Of a stretch of DNA of 9,226 bases, positions 1 through 5,854 are shown piece after piece. Numbering within the stretch: the first letter of the stretch is position 1; every line of letters begins with the position of its first letter. The stretch lies in NCBI GenBank assembly GCA_002402165.1, contig NVVI01000016.1, forward strand, positions 5,886-15,111, written 5' to 3'. Position numbers and translations under genes: made by a program. Below the pieces are notes generated by a model. It was not told the DNA's origin, did not search any database, and worked only from the letters and a program-made list of their open reading frames with translations. The DNA is from Flavobacteriales bacterium (GTDB lineage Bacteria > Bacteroidota > Bacteroidia > Flavobacteriales_E > Vicingaceae).

Positions 1-1
1 T

Positions 2-703
<702 letters not shown>

Positions 704-709
704 AAACTA

Positions 710-751
710 ATGTTTTGTCACCCTGAGTTTATCGAAGGACGAATAAAACAT
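710..751. repeat. Imperfect palindromic intergenic element (CCTGAG...TCGAAGG type)
   Basis: Outer arms ATGTTTT (710-716) and AAAACAT (745-751) are perfect reverse complements. The interior carries CACCCTGAGTTTATCGAAGG, whose CCT (722-724) can pair with AGG (736-738). The core resembles the CACCCTGAGCTTGTCGAAGG-type palindromes that I recall as common intergenic repeats in bacteria, including Bacteroidota; that match is from memory. Only one copy is visible here. It sits 6 bases after the enolase stop and just before the terminator, so it would be in the 3' untranslated region of the eno mRNA. Confidence 0.55.
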
Positions 752-763
752 TCAAATAATTTT

Positions 764-794
764 AAAGAGTCAGTTCAAACGAGCTGACTTTTTT
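764..794 (+). terminator. Rho-independent terminator of eno
   Basis: The stem is formed by 764-776 and 781-793, with AGTCAG (768-773) against CTGACT (784-789), extended by A-T and G-T pairs on both sides, and a four-base loop AAAC. A run of six T (789-794) follows. It lies 60 bases past the enolase stop and before the candidate gltA promoter, so it separates the two transcripts. Confidence 0.85.
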
Positions 795-845
795 ATGTCA
801 AACATCATACAATTAACATTTTTTAAACTTTTTCCATTCCAATCG

Positions 846-877
846 TTTGGAAAATCATGTTCTGATAAGTATATTCG
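846..877 (+). promoter_or_regulatory. Candidate Bacteroidota-type promoter for citrate synthase
   Basis: TTTG at 846-849 and TATATTCG at 870-877 are separated by 20 bases. This fits the known Bacteroidota consensus of TTTG near -33 and TAnnTTTG near -7, with one mismatch in the -7 box. Transcription would start near 882-885, leaving a leader of about 45 bases before the ATG at 928. It lies downstream of the eno terminator, as an independent gltA promoter should. No operator is recognised. Confidence 0.55.
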
Positions 878-882
878 CAAGA

Positions 883-900
883 CTCTGAAAATTCTCAGAG
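883..900 (+). other. Hairpin at the predicted 5' end of the gltA mRNA
   Basis: CTCTGA (883-888) and TCAGAG (895-900) form a perfect 6-bp stem with a 6-base loop. It would lie almost at the very 5' end of the transcript made from the promoter at 846-877. A 5'-terminal stem can protect mRNA from decay; that role is inference. It has no T run, so it is not a terminator, and it ends well before the AAAGAGG ribosome-binding-like sequence at 914-920. Confidence 0.4.
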
Positions 901-927
901 AGATTAACAAAATAAAGAGGCAGAAAA

Positions 928-2214
928 ATGGCAGAAGTAGCAAAATTAGAATTAGACGGAAAAATTTATGAATTTCCTGTAATTGAGGGTTCTGAAAATG
1001 AAAAAGCAATTGACATTAGTACTTTAAGAAGTACAACAGGATACATTACAATAGACCCAGGATTTAAAAATACGGGTTCTACAAAAAGTGGTATTACATT
1101 TTTAAATGGTGAAGAAGGAATTTTGCGTTATAGAGGTTATCCAATTGAGCAATTAGCTGCTAAAGCTGAATTTTTAGAAGTAGCATACTTATTAATTTAT
1201 GATAATTTACCAACTACTGATGAATATGCAGCGTTTAAAGAAAATATTACTAAGCATACATTGGTGCATGAAGACATGAGACTATTTTTTGAAGCATACC
1301 CAGCTAAAGCTCATCCAATGGGGATTTTAGCTGCTTCATTAAGCACGTTGTCAACTTTTTATCCAGAATCTCAAGATCCAAATAGACCACAAGAAGCTGT
1401 TGATTTAACAATTCATAGATTAATTGCAAAAGTGCCAACATTGGCTGCTTGGGCATTTAAAAATGCGATGCGTCATCCGGTAATCTATCCAAATAATCAA
1501 TTAGATTATTGTGAGAATTTTTTGAATATGATGTTCTCTATGCCAACGGGTGAATATAAAGTTGATCCAGTTGTTGCCATGGCATTAAATAAATTATTGA
1601 TTCTCCATGCAGATCACGAACAAAATTGTTCTACTGCAACTGTAAGAGTTGTTGGTTCATCTCAAGCAAATTTATATACGTCTATTGCAGCAGGAGTTTC
1701 TGCTCTATGGGGTCCATTGCATGGTGGTGCAAATCAGGCAGTTATTGAAATGTTAGAAGCAATAAAAGAAGATGGAGGGAATGTTGATAAATGGATTGAT
1801 AAAGCAAAAGACAAAGATGATTCTTTCCGATTAATGGGATTTGGACATCGAGTTTATAAGAATTTTGATCCAAGAGCAACTATAATTAAAAAAGCTGCAG
1901 ATGAAGTATTAGATGCATTAGGAGTTGATGATCCAGTTTTAGACATTGCAAGAAAATTAGAAAAAGTAGCATTGAATGATGAATATTTTAAATCTAGAGG
2001 ATTGTATCCGAATGTTGATTTTTACTCAGGAATTATTTATAGAGCCTTAGGAATTCCAACAGAAATGTTTACAGTAATGTTTGCTTTAGGAAGATTGCCA
2101 GGTTGGATTGCACAATGGAAAGAAATGATTGAAGATGGAGCACCAATAGGTAGGCCAAGGCAAATTTATACTGGCGAAACAGATAGAGATTTTGTTGAGA
2201 TTGCCGATAGATAA
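928..2214 (+). CDS. gltA: Citrate synthase (hexameric GltA type)
   Basis: This enzyme condenses oxaloacetate and acetyl-CoA to citrate, the entry step of the TCA cycle, in the cytoplasm. The 428-residue product matches the length of E. coli GltA (427) and has the same N-terminal beta domain (LELDGKIYEFPV...IDIRTL-like IDISTLRSTTG, then DPGF and GEEGILRYRGYPI). The catalytic triad is intact: His265 in PLHGGANQAV, His307 in GFGHRVYKNFDPRA and Asp364 in NVDFYSGIIYRALGIP, within two residues of the E. coli positions 264, 305 and 362. The HADHEQNCST motif is also present. ATG 928 is preceded at 7 bases by AAAGAGG, a better Shine-Dalgarno than most Bacteroidota genes carry, and gives a normal N-terminus. 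The gene has its own candidate promoter and terminator, so it is probably monocistronic. A 2-methylcitrate synthase is less likely given the length and the N-terminal domain. Confidence 0.97.
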   Translation: MAEVAKLELDGKIYEFPVIEGSENEKAIDISTLRSTTGYITIDPGFKNTGSTKSGITFLNGEEGILRYRGYPIEQLAAKAEFLEVAYLLIYDNLPTTDEYAAFKENITKHTLVHEDMRLFFEAYPAKAHPMGILAASLSTLSTFYPESQDPNRPQEAVDLTIHRLIAKVPTLAAWAFKNAMRHPVIYPNNQLDYCENFLNMMFSMPTGEYKVDPVVAMALNKLLILHADHEQNCSTATVRVVGSSQANLYTSIAAGVSALWGPLHGGANQAVIEMLEAIKEDGGNVDKWIDKAKDKDDSFRLMGFGHRVYKNFDPRATIIKKAADEVLDALGVDDPVLDIARKLEKVALNDEYFKSRGLYPNVDFYSGIIYRALGIPTEMFTVMFALGRLPGWIAQWKEMIEDGAPIGRPRQIYTGETDRDFVEIADR

Positions 2215-2226
2215 AATTTATAAATT

Positions 2227-2272
2227 AAAAAAACCTCCGTCCCGATAACTATCGGGATTCGGAGGTTTTTTT
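2227..2272 (+). terminator. Strong symmetric rho-independent terminator after gltA
   Basis: The stem pairs CCTCCG (2234-2239) with CGGAGG (2260-2265) and CCCGAT (2241-2246) with ATCGGG (2251-2256), closing on the loop AACT, with a small TT bulge at 2258-2259. Seven A (2227-2233) precede it and seven T (2266-2272) follow, so it could work in both directions. It starts 13 bases after the gltA stop. The inner CCCGAT-AACT-ATCGGG core resembles a hairpin motif I recall as frequent between genes in Flavobacteriia genomes. Confidence 0.92.
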
Positions 2273-2331
2273 ATGCCTTATTTTTTGTGTCACATTTATG
2301 TCTTTTTTATAAAAAAGAGAGCCGAATAACT

Positions 2332-2339
2332 TATATTTG
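2332..2339 (+). promoter_or_regulatory. Perfect -7 box (TAnnTTTG) just upstream of the ABC operon
   Basis: TATATTTG matches the Bacteroidota -7 consensus at every defined base and ends 4 bases before the ATG at 2344. No TTTG or TTG lies 18-23 bases upstream, so the -33 element is missing or degenerate. If the box is used, transcription would begin at or within a few bases of the start codon, giving a leaderless or nearly leaderless mRNA. Confidence 0.4.
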
Positions 2340-2343
2340 AGCA

Positions 2344-3306
2344 ATGGATTTACTTCATATAAAGAGAGTTTATAAAAGCTATGCAAATCATCATGCATTA
2401 CATAATATCTCTTTACACATTAAAAAGCAGAGCATTTTTGGTTTACTTGGTCCTAATGGAGCGGGGAAAACCACTCTGATTAGAATTATCAATCAAATTA
2501 CAGGGCCAGATAAAGGAGAAATCTTCTTTGAAAATGAAAAATTATCTCAAAAACACATTGCTCAAATAGGTTATTTGCCTGAGGAAAGAGGGCTTTATAA
2601 AAAAATGAAAGTTGGAGAGCAAGCATTGTATTTAGCTCAGTTAAAAGGGATGGACAAAGGGGAGGCAAAATATAAGCTTAAGCAATGGTTTCAAAAGTTT
2701 GAAATTGATGAATGGTGGGATAAAAAAATTGAAGAATTATCTAAAGGAATGGCTCAAAAAATTCAGTTTATTATAACTGTATTGCATGAGCCTAAATTAT
2801 TGATTCTTGATGAGCCTTTTTCTGGATTTGATCCAATAAACACCAATTTAATTAAGAGAGAAATTTTAGAATTAAGAGATAGAGGATCAACCATTATTTT
2901 TTCAACTCATAATATGGAGTCAGTTGAAGAAATATGTGATGACATTGCGTTGATTAATAAATCTAAAAAAATATTAGAAGGAAAAGTTAGTGAAATTAAA
3001 GAGGCGTATAAATCCAATGTTTTTGAAATTATATTTACAGGGAACATGATTGCTTTTTCTACTGCTTTGTGGACAGGGTTTGAAATACTTGAATCGAAAG
3101 AGGATAATGGAAGAATGAAAGTCACTATTAAATCGGCTAAACCGAGTGATGTAAATGAGTTAATTAAAACGATAGTTAATGATGTTCAAATACTTTCGGT
3201 AAATGAAATTACACCAAGTATGAACGATATTTTTATTCAAAAAGTACAAGAAGTAATGCCTGAAAGCATTGAAGAGGAAGAAAAAGAGGGGGCATTAGAT
3301 GAATAA
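2344..3306 (+). CDS. ABC exporter ATP-binding protein, NatA/YhaQ-like
   Basis: This is the cytoplasmic ATPase of an ABC-2 type exporter; its membrane partner is the next gene. The nucleotide-binding domain covers about residues 1-215 of 320: Walker A GPNGAGKT (36-43), a Q-loop region GYLPEERGLY (76-85) with Glu where Gln is usual, signature LSKGMAQK (132-139), Walker B LLILDEP (152-158, catalytic Glu157) and switch His189 in FSTHNM. The LPEERGLY and LSKGM variants are typical of the NatA/YhaQ/DrrA-like branch. Residues about 220-305 form the accessory C-terminal domain of this branch (DUF4162-like), ending in an acidic tail. ATG 2344 gives the standard MDLLHIKRVYKSY opening, so it is probably right although almost no leader fits between it and the -7 box. 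The stop overlaps the permease start by 8 bases, implying translational coupling. The substrate is unknown; Na+, peptide or antibiotic export are all possible. Confidence 0.92.
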   Translation: MDLLHIKRVYKSYANHHALHNISLHIKKQSIFGLLGPNGAGKTTLIRIINQITGPDKGEIFFENEKLSQKHIAQIGYLPEERGLYKKMKVGEQALYLAQLKGMDKGEAKYKLKQWFQKFEIDEWWDKKIEELSKGMAQKIQFIITVLHEPKLLILDEPFSGFDPINTNLIKREILELRDRGSTIIFSTHNMESVEEICDDIALINKSKKILEGKVSEIKEAYKSNVFEIIFTGNMIAFSTALWTGFEILESKEDNGRMKVTIKSAKPSDVNELIKTIVNDVQILSVNEITPSMNDIFIQKVQEVMPESIEEEEKEGALDE

Positions 3307-4606
3307 AATTATATTAATCATAAAGAGGGAATATTTAACACGGGTCAAGAAAACATCATTTATTGTAATGACACTTATTGGTCCTCTTTTAATGGCAGGT
3401 TTAATGTTGGTTCCAATATGGCTGGCAACAAAAGATATAGATATTCAAAGAATTGAAGTGATTGATGAAACAGGGTACTTTATTAATCAATTTGAAAACT
3501 CTTCTGAATTGCAGTTCAGACATGAATTTGTTTCTATTGATGTTGCAAAGGCTAGGTTATATGATGATGTATATACTTCAATCCTCCACATTAAGGATGT
3601 GAAAAATAACCCTGAGGTTAAGTTGTATTATAAAAAACAACCTGGTTTTGCTACACTCATTAAAATAGAAAGAACAATAGAAAAGGTTATTCGAAATACT
3701 GAAATTCAACACAAATTCAACATAACTAAAGAACAATTGGCGGAGATACAGCCAAGTATTAAAGTAAAACCAATTTCTATTGATATAGAAGGAGAAGAAG
3801 AATCAAAAAATGTTGCCGTAAGTAGTGCAATAGGTTACGCAGGAGCAATTGTTATTTATTTTTTCATTTTCATGTATGGTGTACAAATTATGCGTGGAGT
3901 TATTGAAGAAAAAACAAGTAGAATTGTAGAGATTATTATTTCATCTGTAAAACCATTTCAATTAATGATGGGTAAAATTATTGGAATAGCTTTGGTAGGA
4001 TTGACTCAATTTTTATTATGGGGAATTCTTACTTGGGTAATATCTGCCATATTGATGAGTATTTTTTCTCCAGATGCTCTTTCATCGATGTCGCAGACAC
4101 AAGATGTAATGAAGGAAGCTAATCTTTCTGAACTTGGTGAACACCCATTTCAGCTTGTTATTGATAGCCTCAAAACCATACCGGTATTTCAAATATTGAT
4201 TTCCTTTATATTTTATTTTTTAGGAGGCTATTTATTGTATGGAGCGCTATTAGCAGCTGTAGGTTCCGCTGTAGATAGTGAAGCAGACACCCAACAATTT
4301 ATGTTGCCAATAACAATGCCTCTTATTTTTGGTATTGTTGTGGCTTCTACTGTTGTACAAGACCCAGATGGAGCTTTAGCGTTTTGGTTGTCTATTATTC
4401 CTTTTACTTCACCTATCATTATGATGATACGAATTCCTTTTGGAGGAGTGGAAACATGGGAACTATTACTTTCAATGGGGTTATTAATTTTCGGATTCTT
4501 AGGAACCACTTGGGTGGCAGCAAAAATATATCGTACAGGAATTTTGATGTATGGTAAAAAGGTAACTTATAAAGAATTAGCAAAATGGCTTTTTTATAAA
4601 GGATGA
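3299..4606 (+). CDS. ABC-2 family permease, NatB/YhaP-like
   Basis: This is the inner-membrane subunit that pairs with the preceding ATPase. The 435 residues show a cytoplasmic N-terminus (KREYLTRVKK), one membrane helix at about 20-43, a large extracytoplasmic domain at about 45-172, and then a block of roughly five to six helices (about 177-198, 226-254, 295-320, 337-353, 358-378 and 388-408). The coupling motif EEKTSRIVEIIISSVKPFQLMMGK (203-226, read in two parts: EEKTSR and the following helix) is the hallmark of the NatB/YhaP branch of ABC-2 permeases. The start codon overlaps the ATPase stop and has a G-rich ribosome-binding-like sequence inside the upstream gene (about 3285-3292). Distal membrane segment QDPDGALAFWLSIIPFTSP is also typical of the family. 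Transported substrate cannot be read from the sequence. The short extracytoplasmic stretch 257-290 between helices is polar and may lie on the membrane surface. Confidence 0.9.
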   Translation: MNKIILIIKREYLTRVKKTSFIVMTLIGPLLMAGLMLVPIWLATKDIDIQRIEVIDETGYFINQFENSSELQFRHEFVSIDVAKARLYDDVYTSILHIKDVKNNPEVKLYYKKQPGFATLIKIERTIEKVIRNTEIQHKFNITKEQLAEIQPSIKVKPISIDIEGEEESKNVAVSSAIGYAGAIVIYFFIFMYGVQIMRGVIEEKTSRIVEIIISSVKPFQLMMGKIIGIALVGLTQFLLWGILTWVISAILMSIFSPDALSSMSQTQDVMKEANLSELGEHPFQLVIDSLKTIPVFQILISFIFYFLGGYLLYGALLAAVGSAVDSEADTQQFMLPITMPLIFGIVVASTVVQDPDGALAFWLSIIPFTSPIIMMIRIPFGGVETWELLLSMGLLIFGFLGTTWVAAKIYRTGILMYGKKVTYKELAKWLFYKG

Positions 4607-4618
4607 TTTTGTGGCTTG

Positions 4619-4684
4619 TTGTTTGTTAATGGTTGAAAGATTTTACTAACCAAATACCAACAACCAAACACTAACAACTAAATT
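4619..4684 (+). other. Imperfect inverted repeat followed by a G-free leader
   Basis: TTGTTTGTTAATGGTT (4619-4634) can fold imperfectly on AACCAAATACCAACAA (4648-4663), with about 12 of 16 positions complementary and a 13-base loop. From 4640 to 4684 the + strand contains no G, only A, C and T, with repeated AAC/CAAC words, directly up to the ATG at 4685. There is no T run, so it is not a standard terminator, and no clear Bacteroidota promoter is seen. It may be an unstructured leader or the remnant of a palindromic repeat. Confidence 0.45.
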
Positions 4685-5854
4685 ATGGCAAGTATACTAA
4701 TCATAGATGACGAAAGACCAATAAGAAATACCCTAAAAGAAATTTTAGAGTACGAAAAATTTAAAGTAGATGAGGCAGAAGATGGTCAGGAAGGTTTAGA
4801 AAAAATTAAAACTGGCAAGTATGATTTAATAATGTGTGACATTAAAATGCCAAAAATGGATGGTATTGAAGTGTTAGAGGCAGCTGTTAATCAAGGAATA
4901 GACACTCCAATAGTTATGATTTCTGGACATGGCACAATTGAAACTGCTGTTGAAGCATTAAAGAAAGGGGCGTATGATTTTATTTCTAAGCCATTAGATT
5001 TAAATCGTTTATTGGTTACAGTTCGTAATGCAATAGACAGAAAAGAATTGGTGCAAGAAACCAAAAAGCTAAGAAGAAAAGTTAGTGTAGGAAAAGGAGA
5101 AACAAATATAGTAGGAGAATCTAAAGGTGTGCTACAAGTAAAAGAGATGATTGATAAAGTTGCTCCAAGTGATGCAAGAGTATTGATTACTGGGGCTAAC
5201 GGAACAGGAAAAGAGTTGGTTGCTCGCAGCTTACATGAAAAATCAGATAGAAATAAAATGCCTTTTGTTGAGGTAAATTGTGCAGCAATTCCATCTGAAT
5301 TGATAGAAAGCGAATTATTTGGTCATGAAAAAGGAGCATTTACTTCTGCCATAAAACAACGGAAAGGGTGTTTTGAACAAGCAGAAGGGGGGACTCTTTT
5401 TATGGATGAGATTGGAGATATGAGTTTAGCAGCACAAGCAAAAGTGTTGAGAGCTTTACAAGAAAGTAGAATTACTAGAGTAGGTGGAGAAAAAGAGATT
5501 AAAGTAAATGTAAGGGTATTAGCAGCCACCAATAAAGATTTGATAAAAGAAATTGCGAATGGTAATTTTAGAGAAGATTTATATCATCGGTTAAGTGTTA
5601 TATTAATTCATGTTCCATCACTAAATGAGCGTGAAGGCGATATTCCTATATTAGCAGAATACTTCTTAAACCAACTATGCCAAGATCATGGTAGGGAATT
5701 AGAGTTTGATAAAAAAGCATTAGAAGAACTCACAAAAGTTAATTGGACAGGGAACATCCGTGAATTACGAAACATTGTAGAACGATTGGTAATTCTTTGC
5801 GATAAAACCATTACTGCAGCAGACATTAAAATGTACGCTAATCCAAAAGGATAA
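4685..5854 (+). CDS. NtrC-type response regulator (receiver + AAA+), no HTH domain
   Basis: This is a two-component regulator with 389 residues. The receiver domain (1-118) has the acidic pair Asp8/Asp9, phosphoacceptor Asp52 in MCDIKMPKMDG, switch Ser80 and Lys102. The AAA+ domain (about 142-325) has Walker A GANGTGKE (170-177), Walker B TLFMDEIGD (237-245), Arg296 and Arg302 in the arginine-finger region, and sensor II in NIRELRN (357-363). The sigma-54 contact loop reads GAFTSA (217-222) instead of GAFTGA. The chain stops after the helical subdomain, about 60-80 residues short of NtrC, without the Fis-type helix-turn-helix. I recall this short form as a recurrent Bacteroidota family, so it is probably not a truncation. 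How it finds promoters is unknown; it may act from solution or through partners. No histidine kinase is in the window. It may be transcribed with the ABC pair, 78 bases upstream, because no terminator intervenes. There is no strong Shine-Dalgarno, but MASILIIDDE is the normal receiver opening. Confidence 0.9.
   Translation: MASILIIDDERPIRNTLKEILEYEKFKVDEAEDGQEGLEKIKTGKYDLIMCDIKMPKMDGIEVLEAAVNQGIDTPIVMISGHGTIETAVEALKKGAYDFISKPLDLNRLLVTVRNAIDRKELVQETKKLRRKVSVGKGETNIVGESKGVLQVKEMIDKVAPSDARVLITGANGTGKELVARSLHEKSDRNKMPFVEVNCAAIPSELIESELFGHEKGAFTSAIKQRKGCFEQAEGGTLFMDEIGDMSLAAQAKVLRALQESRITRVGGEKEIKVNVRVLAATNKDLIKEIANGNFREDLYHRLSVILIHVPSLNEREGDIPILAEYFLNQLCQDHGRELEFDKKALEELTKVNWTGNIRELRNIVERLVILCDKTITAADIKMYANPKG

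Noticed and set aside
795..971. Small + strand ORF (58 codons) running into the start of gltA
   Set aside because: It overlaps the candidate gltA promoter and the gltA start in another frame, has no ribosome-binding site, and its Lys/Arg/Ile-rich product looks like translated AT-rich spacer.
770..1009. Minus-strand ORF of 79 codons with a very hydrophobic stretch
   Set aside because: It is antisense to the eno terminator, the gltA promoter and the gltA start; the hydrophobic residues come from the reverse reading of A-rich sequence, and there is no ribosome-binding site or family resemblance.
4228..4509. Minus-strand ORF of 93 codons inside the permease gene
   Set aside because: It is a shadow of the permease frame, with a low-complexity product and no supporting signals.
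4619..4663. Terminator between the permease and the regulator
   Set aside because: The inverted repeat is imperfect, its 3' arm is AC-rich and no T run follows, so intrinsic termination is not supported.
4685..5854. Regulator as a truncated pseudogene because it lacks the HTH
   Set aside because: All receiver and AAA+ motifs are intact, the stop comes just after the helical subdomain, and the short form is a recurrent Bacteroidota architecture as far as I recall.
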